Positions 16,096 through 23,427 of a DNA stretch of 46,737 nt are shown here, in pieces. The notes under the pieces are model-generated. The model was not told the DNA's origin, made no database searches, and was given only the letters and a program-made list of their open reading frames with translations. The translations under genes were made by a program, and so were the position numbers. The stretch lies in NCBI RefSeq assembly GCF_021531655.1, contig NZ_JADYUF010000029.1, positions 1 through 46,737 of the forward strand, given 5' to 3'. The stretch comes from Leyella stercorea (GTDB lineage: Bacteria; Bacteroidota; Bacteroidia; Bacteroidales; Bacteroidaceae). Numbering within the stretch: the stretch's first letter is position 1; each line of letters starts with the position of its first letter.

Positions 16096-19000
16096 TTAGA
16101 AGTTCAGCTTCAAGTTCAGACCTAAGCTTCTTGAAGAAGGAAGGTTGAAGATGTCAACACCCTGCACACCGTTGCCGGTACCCATAGATACGTCGGGATC
16201 GCAAGGAGCATCCTTGTAGAAGAAGAAGAGGTTGCGTGCTATAAGCGCTGCTGTGAGGTTCTTGCCGTTGCCGAAGAGGTTGCGGAAGGTGTAGCCGAGA
16301 CTCAGCTCACGCATACGGACGTTGGTGCCCTTGTAAACGTAGAACTCGTTGGCATACGGACTGTTGAAGTTGGAAGCGCCAACTGTTGTGTACCATGCCT
16401 GCGGGTCGAACTCAACACCGTCAACCACTACCTTGCCTGCGTTGCGTGCATCGGCAGAGCGCTGTGAAACGCCCCAACCGTCGAGAGCAGCCTCAGTAGC
16501 TGAGAGCACTCTGCCACCGAACTTACCGTCGATGAGGAACGACAGCGTGAAGTCCTTATAATGGAATGTATTGCTCCAACCGAAGTTGACCTTGGCGTTC
16601 ATGTTGCCTGCATACTTCATCTCGTCGATGTTGTCGCCCATAAGTATAGGTTCGCCCTTGTCGTTCTTGACTGGCTTGCCAGCCTCGTCGCGCTTGATCT
16701 GACGAACGTAGAGGTCGCCGTACGAGCCACCCTCGTTGAGCACAACCTTGGCACCTGACCATGAGGCAACAGTAAGACCGTTCTCCAATCCCTCTACGAG
16801 CTCCTTAATCTTGTTGTCGTTGTAAGAGATGTTGAAGTTGGTAGACCATGCAAAGTCGTCGTTGAACTGCTGATGCCAGCCAGCTGAGAACTCGAATCCC
16901 TGGTTCTGTACGTTACCGGCATTGACGTAACGGTTGCGCAGACCGCTCTCGTAAGGAGCCGATACTGAGAAGAACTGGTTCTTGGTGTTGGTCTTATAGT
17001 ATGTGAAAGAGAGGTCGAGGCGGTTGTTGAAGAATGTACCGTCGAAACCGAATTCGAGAGAGTGGGTCTTCTCAGGCTTCAATGTGCGGAACGGAGCCTT
17101 GTCGGGAGCCGTCACTGCGCCAGCAGAGCCGAGAGTGTAGCGAAGGTTAGACATGTAGATAGGCACGTCGTTACCTACGATAGAATAGCTGCCACGGAGC
17201 TTGAAGAGGTTCACCTGCTCGCCCATAGGCATGAGCTTGTTGAGCAGCACGCTGGCGCCTACTGACGGATAGAAGAATGAGCAGCCGTCGGTGAATGCGA
17301 GAGCCGACGACCAGTCGTTACGTGCTGAGAGGTCGAGGAACACTGCCTCCTTGAAGCCTACCTGAGCTGTTGCGAATACAGCGTTGAGGCGCTTCTCTGT
17401 GTTCAATGCGTCGGTAGTAGACATATTGCCATAGTAGTTGTTCGGAGTGAAGATGTTAGGATAGTAGATGTTGCCGTCACCCGGACCTTTATACTTGTTG
17501 CCTTCGCCCCAGAGGTCTACGTGAGAAGTCTTGGTCTTTGTGAAGCTTGAGCCTGCTGTAGCTGTGAGTGCCCAGTCGCCCCATGTGTGGTTGTAGTTGA
17601 CGAGAACGTCGCCATAGAGCTGGTCGCTGAAGTAGCGGTTGTCCTTCATGCGTCCCATCGGATAGAGGTCGCCTACAGACGAAGCGTAAGCGTTGTGTAT
17701 GAAGTGGTCCTCGCCACGCTCGTAGCGAATACGTCCCTGAATGTTGATGTCGGGAGTGATGTCCCACTTGATAGAGCCACCAAACTCGTAGCGGTTGCGC
17801 TCAGAGATAGGTGTCTGACGGTTGAGCATCCAATATGGGTTGCCAAACTGCTGCTGCTTGGTATTGGTCCAGTTCTGGATGTTGCATCCACGCTCAGCGT
17901 CGTAAATCTCGAAGTTGTCCTTATAGTAGTTCCAGTCGGTGCCACGCGGTACGAGGTAAGCGCCTGTGAGCGGGTTCCACAGATAGCCGGCAGCAGCCTG
18001 GTTCTTAGAGTACTGGTTGCTGTACTTGGCAGAGAAGTCGACATGTATGGTTTCGAGCACCTTGAAGTCAACCTTCGAGTTGAGGTTGTGGCTGCGGTAT
18101 GTATTCTCGGGAGTCATGCCCTGAGAGTAGACGTTGCCGTAAGAGAAATATGACTTGAAGTTGTCGTTGCCACCTGCAAGCGAGATAGAGTTGTTGGTGG
18201 TGAATCCTGTGCGGAAGAATTCCTCAGCATAGTTCTTCGAAGCGGCTGAGAGCTTGTCGCCCCATGACAATGTGCCGTCAGCACCGCCGCCATAAGTGGT
18301 CTGGAACTCAGGCAATACCATCGGGGCCTCCATTGTGGTGTTGCTTGATACGTTGACGCTCACCTTGCCAGCCATAGCCGACTTGGTGGTAATCATGATG
18401 GCACCGTTGGCAGCCACTGCACCGTAAAGAGCAGAAGCGGCAGCACCCTTCAGAAGGGTGATAGAAGCGATGTCGTCAGGGTTGATGGTCGACATAACGT
18501 CGCCACCGTCGCGCTCGCCACCGTAGTCGCTTGCCACCTGTGAAGAAGTGGTATTGGTCATTGTCGGCACACCGTCGACAACGATAAGCGGCTGGTTGCT
18601 ACCCGAGATTGACTTGTTGCCACGGAACAGAATCTTTGAAGAGCCGCCTGCACCGGTAGAGTTAGGCGTAATCTGCAGACCAGCACTCTTGCCCTGAAGA
18701 GAGTTGATCATATTGATTGACTTGATGTCGTTGACATCCTTGCCGCCTACGGTCTGTGCCGAGTAGGTAAGGGTCTCCGACTGTCGCTTGATACCCATGG
18801 CAGTAACTACTACTTCGCCAAGGCTCTCAGCGTTAGGAACAAGAAGCACATTGATGATTTTGCGATTGCCTACACTCTCCTCAGCATCCTTCATACCGAC
18901 ATATTTGAACACCAATATATCGTTAGGAGCGGTTTGGATGGTGTAGTTGCCGTTCAGGTCAGTCATGGTTGCATTCTTCGTGCCTTTGACAGACACGCTT

Positions 19001-19131
19001 ACTCCAACAAGGGGGTCGCCCATTTCTTTGTCTTTAACGAGACCAGAAACTGTATGCGTCTGTGCATACGCCCCTGTCATTAACATTCCTATCAGGAACA
19101 TTACGACTGTAAGAAAAAGTTTTTTCTGCAT
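16096..19131 (-). CDS. SusC/RagA family TonB-linked outer-membrane protein
   Basis: A 1011-residue TonB-dependent transporter. It has a signal peptide (MQKKLFLTVVMFLIGMLMTGAYAQ), then a carboxypeptidase-regulatory-like domain at about 25-105 (HTVSGLVKDKEMGDPLVGVSV ... LVFKYVGM). A TonB-box-like EVVVTAMG sits near 107-114. The plug holds the SusC signature SLQGKSAGLQI, ILFRGNKSI, PLIVVDGVP and ASITLLKGAAASALYG (about 140-245). A 22-strand barrel then ends SLGLNLKLNF, with the terminal aromatic needed for barrel assembly. It forms the SusC2D2 'pedal-bin' importer with the next gene. A TATATTTG element 143 bases upstream gives a long leader, and a four-dyad array lies farther upstream. Confidence 0.95.
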   Translation of the reverse strand: MQKKLFLTVVMFLIGMLMTGAYAQTHTVSGLVKDKEMGDPLVGVSVSVKGTKNATMTDLNGNYTIQTAPNDILVFKYVGMKDAEESVGNRKIINVLLVPNAESLGEVVVTAMGIKRQSETLTYSAQTVGGKDVNDIKSINMINSLQGKSAGLQITPNSTGAGGSSKILFRGNKSISGSNQPLIVVDGVPTMTNTTSSQVASDYGGERDGGDVMSTINPDDIASITLLKGAAASALYGAVAANGAIMITTKSAMAGKVSVNVSSNTTMEAPMVLPEFQTTYGGGADGTLSWGDKLSAASKNYAEEFFRTGFTTNNSISLAGGNDNFKSYFSYGNVYSQGMTPENTYRSHNLNSKVDFKVLETIHVDFSAKYSNQYSKNQAAAGYLWNPLTGAYLVPRGTDWNYYKDNFEIYDAERGCNIQNWTNTKQQQFGNPYWMLNRQTPISERNRYEFGGSIKWDITPDINIQGRIRYERGEDHFIHNAYASSVGDLYPMGRMKDNRYFSDQLYGDVLVNYNHTWGDWALTATAGSSFTKTKTSHVDLWGEGNKYKGPGDGNIYYPNIFTPNNYYGNMSTTDALNTEKRLNAVFATAQVGFKEAVFLDLSARNDWSSALAFTDGCSFFYPSVGASVLLNKLMPMGEQVNLFKLRGSYSIVGNDVPIYMSNLRYTLGSAGAVTAPDKAPFRTLKPEKTHSLEFGFDGTFFNNRLDLSFTYYKTNTKNQFFSVSAPYESGLRNRYVNAGNVQNQGFEFSAGWHQQFNDDFAWSTNFNISYNDNKIKELVEGLENGLTVASWSGAKVVLNEGGSYGDLYVRQIKRDEAGKPVKNDKGEPILMGDNIDEMKYAGNMNAKVNFGWSNTFHYKDFTLSFLIDGKFGGRVLSATEAALDGWGVSQRSADARNAGKVVVDGVEFDPQAWYTTVGASNFNSPYANEFYVYKGTNVRMRELSLGYTFRNLFGNGKNLTAALIARNLFFFYKDAPCDPDVSMGTGNGVQGVDIFNLPSSRSLGLNLKLNF

Positions 19132-19274
19132 AGTCTTAAGGGTTTGGTTAGTTATTTAGTTTGTGATAAGATGGTCTTAAAGCAATATCATTAATCTATC
19201 CGAAGATAGCCAGCATTTCAGCACATTAATCAATTCTATATTGATAATATGCAAGTAGTTCGTATTATTTTGGG

Positions 19275-19282
19275 CAAATATA
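19275..19282 (-). promoter_or_regulatory. -7 box of susC promoter
   Basis: TATATTTG on the minus strand, a full match to TAnnTTTG. The -33 side is only T-rich. The implied 5' leader is about 135 bases, long enough for post-transcriptional control of a kind known for Sus operons. Confidence 0.5.
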
Positions 19283-19468
19283 CAATTTTTATGAACACGT
19301 TGTTTCTAAAAACTGTGAAATAAAAGTTAAAAAGGCTGATAAATCTACGGCAAAGACCTTTTGTCGGCTAACAAAACCATTCAAATGGAATGGTCTTGTT
19401 TTTGTAACCATGCAGCATTGGTGTCTCGTCAAGATTGGGATACTAATGTCCGGATAGCAATATAAAGT

Positions 19469-19554
19469 TCCGTTCCGTGTCACTGAATGTACGTTCCGTG
19501 TCATTGAACGGCCATTCCGTGTCACGGAACGTACATTCAGTGACACGGAACGGA
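19469..19554. repeat. Four 15-bp dyads at 21-bp spacing
   Basis: Near-palindromes of the form TTCCGTG(T/A)CACGGAA occur at 19473-19487, 19494-19508, 19515-19529 and 19536-19550, each exactly 21 bases from the next, with 6-base linkers. The outer pairs also mirror each other, so 19469-19500 and 19523-19554 form a perfect 32-bp stem with a 22-base loop. The array lies 34 bases past the C1 peptidase stop and about 340 bases upstream of susC. The remaining sequence of this 456-base gap is AT-rich and shows no gene. It could be an operator array for a dimeric regulator, a terminator, or a mobile repeat. Confidence 0.85.
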
Positions 19555-19587
19555 GATTTTAAGGGCGTGGAGAAATAATGGAATCGA

Positions 19588-20607
19588 TTAATGCACGTTC
19601 TTGACAACAACTGCTACGGTCTTCATACGCACATAGTTTTCGGACAGATACATCAGTCCGCCGTATGGATTGTCGGTGCCATACGAGTTCTTGGCTATGT
19701 AGTAGCGGCGGCCTTTGTTGTCGTGAGCAATGCCGATGAGGCACATGCAATGGTCGTCAGTAGTGCGTCGTGTCTCGAAAGCCTTCTGTCGTTGCAGCTG
19801 TGTGCAGGGAATATCGTTGGGCAGTTCGGCTATGCCACGCTCAAAGGAGAATCCAGGTTCGGACACATCACCCTCCCAACATACAGGATGTCCAGAACGC
19901 AGCGACCTCTCTATGCGCCGCATCATCACATCGATAGGCACATTGTAGAAGAGTTCGTCGCTATAGTTGTCGGGCACTTCGATGGCGAATGTCTGGTCGA
20001 AGGGATGATGTGTAAAGCTTGTCAGGGCTGTATATTCGCCGAGCATATACACGCTATGTGCAAACTGTTGCGGGGTATATTCGGCTCCGAGCATATACAC
20101 ATTCTTAGGCATGTAGCCTATACGTTCGTCGAAGAGTCGCTGTGCGCGGTCAGACAGCTGGCTCAAGTCGTGAGAGGTTTCTGACATAGTCTGCAAGCGT
20201 CGTGCCAGAACCTTGTAGTTGAGCGACGGCGCATTGTAGGCGTCGTACGGCATCACGCCATACTCGCTTATCAGCCTCAGCAATAACGGAGCTGTGCCAC
20301 GCAGCGTGATGCGACCGTATCCGCTTGAGAGGAAATGCTGCCGCGCCTGTTCGGCAAGGAGATGACGCACCACATAGTCTACCGACAGATTGACCGAGTC
20401 GCCCATCTGTATGTGTTCGGTCTCAATTGTGGCAAGCATAGCGTAAGCCCAACACAGCGGACTACTGCCCTGATGCTTCACGGGTGTGTATCCGAGCAAT
20501 GTCTCGTTGGTAAATTTTCGCTTATTGCCGGCATCCGTGTTTCTACCTATATTGAAATCAGTACATGATGCGAGCAAGCAGGCTGCTATTATTATAAGAA
20601 ATCTCAT
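19588..20607 (-). CDS. Papain-like (C1) cysteine peptidase lipoprotein
   Basis: A 339-residue exported peptidase. The signal peptide ends in the lipobox LLASC (Cys15), so it is anchored in a membrane, probably facing the periplasm or surface. The papain fold is shown by VKHQGSSPLCWAYA with the oxyanion Gln46 and nucleophile Cys52, His286 in TTDDHCMCLIG, and Asn307 in YIAKNSYGTDNPYGG. The Cys-His-Asn order and spacing resemble the bleomycin hydrolase/C1B branch rather than secreted papains. There is no obvious long propeptide: only about 30 residues lie between the lipid anchor and the catalytic domain. It is the third gene of an operon, starting 39 bases after the DUF3108 gene stop. Confidence 0.88.
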   Translation of the reverse strand: MRFLIIIAACLLASCTDFNIGRNTDAGNKRKFTNETLLGYTPVKHQGSSPLCWAYAMLATIETEHIQMGDSVNLSVDYVVRHLLAEQARQHFLSSGYGRITLRGTAPLLLRLISEYGVMPYDAYNAPSLNYKVLARRLQTMSETSHDLSQLSDRAQRLFDERIGYMPKNVYMLGAEYTPQQFAHSVYMLGEYTALTSFTHHPFDQTFAIEVPDNYSDELFYNVPIDVMMRRIERSLRSGHPVCWEGDVSEPGFSFERGIAELPNDIPCTQLQRQKAFETRRTTDDHCMCLIGIAHDNKGRRYYIAKNSYGTDNPYGGLMYLSENYVRMKTVAVVVKNVH

Positions 20608-20646
20608 TTGTCGGACGTATTAATGTGTTGGATGTATGGCGCAGTA

Positions 20647-21459
20647 TTACTTCACAGCTGACCTCATAGGTGTCTTAACACCTTTGGCACCTACGAGGAA
20701 AGCCTTTGCCGAGCCAAACTTGAGGAACATATCCAGACGTACGGGCACGTGGTTGGCATCATCGGTTACGAAGAATCGCACGATTTCCTTCTCCTTGTTG
20801 TCCTCACGCTCTTTGTATGAGAGTTGCAGACAGCGGTACTTGTGTCCGTTGTCGGCCTTGATAGTAGTCTTGCCTTTATATTCGAGCACGGCATTTATTA
20901 TCTTCACTCCGTCGGTTATGGGGAAGTTGATGCGCTTGCCCTTCTCCCATCCCTCGGGATTGAACGAGCGTGCTCTGAGGAAGATGCTTATCATGTCGAA
21001 TGTGCAAGCATCAGGAGTGTGGTTCTTCCACACGTGTGTGCCGTCCTTCTTCTGACGATGCTGCTTCACGTGTACTCTGCCGTTGGGATAAGTGTAGAAA
21101 GCCTCGTCTACGGTATAGCGGTCGCCCTCACGTGCTCCCTTACGGAAGTAGAGCGGTTCAAGCTCTGTAGTGTTATAACAGAGCAACGTGTCGCGCATGC
21201 TGAAGAACTTGTCGGCATTTGCCGACGTGCGTGTGATGAGCGAAGCACGATAGGCAGGCTTGCCATGATACTTGCTTTCTACGGTCGACATTGACGCGTT
21301 GCCCACCTTCACCCACACAAACTTCCAGTTGAAGTAGAGGTTGTATGTGAGGAACTCGCCCGACTTGAAAGCCGTATTCTTGAACTTGCACTGTGCCTGA
21401 ACTGAGCATACGCCGACGATGAACAGTGCTATGTCTAGTATAAGTTTTCTTGTTTTCAT
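20647..21459 (-). CDS. DUF3108 domain-containing exported protein
   Basis: A 270-residue protein with a signal peptide (MKTRKLILDIALFIVGVCSVQAQ). The mature part begins CKFKNTAFKSGEFLTYNLYFNWKFVWVKVG and continues as beta-strands with KPAYRASLITRTSANADKFF and RDTL, the pattern of DUF3108, a predicted periplasmic beta-rich domain of unknown function. An in-frame ATG ten codons upstream (21489) would put charged residues before the signal peptide, so the start at 21459 is preferred. It lies 42 bases after the Ig-like lipoprotein stop and 39 before the C1 peptidase, inside one operon of exported proteins. Confidence 0.88.
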   Translation of the reverse strand: MKTRKLILDIALFIVGVCSVQAQCKFKNTAFKSGEFLTYNLYFNWKFVWVKVGNASMSTVESKYHGKPAYRASLITRTSANADKFFSMRDTLLCYNTTELEPLYFRKGAREGDRYTVDEAFYTYPNGRVHVKQHRQKKDGTHVWKNHTPDACTFDMISIFLRARSFNPEGWEKGKRINFPITDGVKIINAVLEYKGKTTIKADNGHKYRCLQLSYKEREDNKEKEIVRFFVTDDANHVPVRLDMFLKFGSAKAFLVGAKGVKTPMRSAVK

Positions 21460-21501
21460 ATTATCATATTGTTTATAGGTTCTACACAAATCTCCAAGCG
21501 C

Positions 21502-23427
21502 TTAGAAGGGGTAAGGTATTCCCATCTGTCTTGCTCTCTGCAGATTGCGCTGTTGCAGTTTTTTCTGTTGTTCGGCTTTCTGCTTTACTATCTTCGACGG
21601 TTTCTGCTCGTTGAGCGGTCGTAGTGTCGGGTTCCAGTTGAGCGTGACGTCCCATTTTGCCTTGCATTCTATCTCGTCGGTATAGTAATATACCATTTCG
21701 GGTTGTCGGTTGGCGGCATACTCACCTGTGTCCCAGATGCCGTTGTTGTTGTCGTCGACAAACATGCGGGCATAGTAAGTGCCTGGTGTGACGTAGTAGA
21801 ACTGTGCCGTGCCGTCAATTACCGAGGCTTTCTTCACAGCCGCATCCTGCTGGTTGAGCAGTTCAACGACAACGCTCTTGTCGGTGAATTGCGGAATGGT
21901 GAAGATTATCGAGCTGTACTCGTCGAGCGATTTCACCTTCACGCCTTCCTTTATTGCCGGCGACACGTTACCGTATATGTCTACGAAAGCCATTGAGTCG
22001 GCCTCTATACTATACTCGGTGTCGGGTTTCCATTCTGCCATCAGCTCATAGTTGAGCAGCGACGTCACTCCCTCGGCATTGAGGGTGTCGCCCTTTATCT
22101 TCTGCACAACGGGTCGGAAACGCAGCGGTATGGTATACCACAGGGTGTCCTGTCGTGCATATAGATGTATCTTTGACGTGTCGGCCACAGCTAACGGACG
22201 TTCGAATGCGAAGCCCACATTACGGTCGGGGTCGAGCGACGAGCCTGACGAGATGCGTGGTGTGAGCAGTTTGCGTGGCATTATCGAGTCGTAAGGCTCG
22301 CCGCGCTTGCGTTTCTTCTCCTGCTGCTTCTGCCAGCTTTCAAATTCCTTGCGCAAGTCTTTCTGCCGGCGTTCGTAAGGCAGCTTTGAGAGTACGGTAA
22401 GCGTATCGGTCTGGCTTACGAGGTTGCCCAGTGTATCGGTGGCCATATATGTCATCTGCAGGCTTAACGTGTCCTGATTGACAAGCATAGTGTCGCGCAG
22501 CCAATAGGTTATGGTGTCGCGATGTAGCGATGTCTGCACGAGGAATGCATTGTCGGCATTGAAGTTGAGCCCCTTTATCACCGGCAACTGCTTGTCGCCG
22601 TAGCTGAAGAATATGCTGAAACGGTCGGGTTGCTGTCGCTCCGCCTTCAGAAAATAGCGGTCGGTGAGCGTTTCGGTAAACGCTCGCAGAACGATATCGT
22701 CGGGTGTGAATCGTGTGTATCCCACACGTGCTATGTCTTTGATATGCAGCGAGTCAATCCAAGTGGTGTCCTGACGGAATGCATCACAGAACGAAGGTTT
22801 AATGCTGTCGTGCGTGAAGGCTATCTGTTCGGCCTTCTGCGAGAAGCGGTAGTCGCCGTCCTGGTCTTGCAGGGCGTAGATGCGATAGTTACCCGGTGCC
22901 ACACCACGTATTATGAAGTGTCCGCGCGAGTCGGCACGGGCCACGCGCAGCATAGGTTTCTTTATGAAGCACGAGTCTTCCATCTCGCCATACAGTCCTA
23001 CGAGTATTCCCTTTACGGGTTCGAGATTGTCTGCCTGCACCACGTGTCCCGACACTTCGAGCGTGTCTATGTGGTCGCCGGTAGAGAAGCTGTAGGTGTA
23101 ATTGCCCAAGGGATTGCCCTCGTTGTTGTCGCTGATGGCATCGGAGAAGTCGATGGTGTAGGTGGTGTTGGCTTTCAGCGAGTCCTTCAGCTCCACCTTT
23201 ATTTGCTTGCCGGTCGACTTTATCTCGGGCTGCTCCAATTGCGGTGGCGACACTACAACCTTCTCGGTGGCGTTGTCGAGCTTGATGAACTCGTCGAAGT
23301 AGATGTGTACCTTCTTTGCCGATACGTTCACACCGCCGTCGGCAGGCGATGCACCCACCACACTTGGCGGTGTCTCGTCATACCATCCACCGTCGGGACG
23401 ACCCATACGGGCACATGAGGCAAGAAG
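21502..23427 (-). CDS. Ig-like (Big_5) lipoprotein, 5' end lost at palindrome centre
   Basis: The more complete of the two copies. From the lipobox Cys (codon 23413-23415) it codes for 637 residues: GGWYDETPPSVVGASPADGG and KKVHIYFDEFIKL form a bacterial Ig-like Big_5 domain, followed by EVSGHVVQADNLEPVKGILVGLYG (a second beta-sandwich), and long beta-rich modules to the C-terminus, which ends in a basic coiled stretch (KPSKIVKQKAEQQKKLQQRNLQRARQMG). The lipobox reads L-L-A-S-C, but its two Leu codons already come from the inverted arm, and the frame then runs on into antisense sequence to 24108 as an 868-codon artefact. The true signal peptide start is not in the window. It is the first gene of the DUF3108-C1 peptidase operon; a surface or periplasmic role is inferred, with no known activity. 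Confidence 0.85.
   Translation of the reverse strand, partial: LLASCARMGRPDGGWYDETPPSVVGASPADGGVNVSAKKVHIYFDEFIKLDNATEKVVVSPPQLEQPEIKSTGKQIKVELKDSLKANTTYTIDFSDAISDNNEGNPLGNYTYSFSTGDHIDTLEVSGHVVQADNLEPVKGILVGLYGEMEDSCFIKKPMLRVARADSRGHFIIRGVAPGNYRIYALQDQDGDYRFSQKAEQIAFTHDSIKPSFCDAFRQDTTWIDSLHIKDIARVGYTRFTPDDIVLRAFTETLTDRYFLKAERQQPDRFSIFFSYGDKQLPVIKGLNFNADNAFLVQTSLHRDTITYWLRDTMLVNQDTLSLQMTYMATDTLGNLVSQTDTLTVLSKLPYERRQKDLRKEFESWQKQQEKKRKRGEPYDSIMPRKLLTPRISSGSSLDPDRNVGFAFERPLAVADTSKIHLYARQDTLWYTIPLRFRPVVQKIKGDTLNAEGVTSLLNYELMAEWKPDTEYSIEADSMAFVDIYGNVSPAIKEGVKVKSLDEYSSIIFTIPQFTDKSVVVELLNQQDAAVKKASVIDGTAQFYYVTPGTYYARMFVDDNNNGIWDTGEYAANRQPEMVYYYTDEIECKAKWDVTLNWNPTLRPLNEQKPSKIVKQKAEQQKKLQQRNLQRARQMGIPYPF
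23317..23421. other. Single-copy spacer at palindrome centre
   Basis: These 105 bases are the only non-duplicated sequence in the window. On the minus strand they are 35 codons of the Ig-like lipoprotein, starting A-S-C at the lipobox and running through the start of the Big_5 domain (motif DETPPSVVGASPADGG). They are flanked by CTTCTT on the left (23311-23316) and its complement AAGAAG on the right (23422-23427), so the fold-back junction carries a short shared hexamer. The spacer is a normal internal piece of a gene, not a recognisable origin, telomere or att site. Confidence 0.95.

Larger units (their letters stand above)
1..23316. repeat. Left arm of window-spanning inverted repeat
   Basis: This arm is the reverse complement of 23422-46737. 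All 17 genes have a mirror partner at 46738-x with an identical protein length and sequence, and every base stretch I compared (both ends, the 19470-19554 array, the centre) matches exactly. Pairing stops at 23317 (T), which faces 23421 (C). I see no substitution or indel between arms, which argues for one source molecule read twice rather than an old duplication. Confidence 0.98.

Noticed and set aside
19469..19554. CRISPR-like array
   Set aside because: Units are 15-base dyads with 6-base linkers that are themselves partly conserved; there are no 30-base unique spacers and no cas genes.
22630..23418. A 262-codon open frame on the plus strand running into the spacer
   Set aside because: It is antisense to the lipoprotein gene, has no family resemblance, and only stays open because of codon bias on the other strand.
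23317..23421. Hairpin telomere or replication origin at the palindrome centre
   Set aside because: The spacer is an ordinary stretch of coding sequence for a lipoprotein and no telomere resolvase, protelomerase or replication initiator gene is present.
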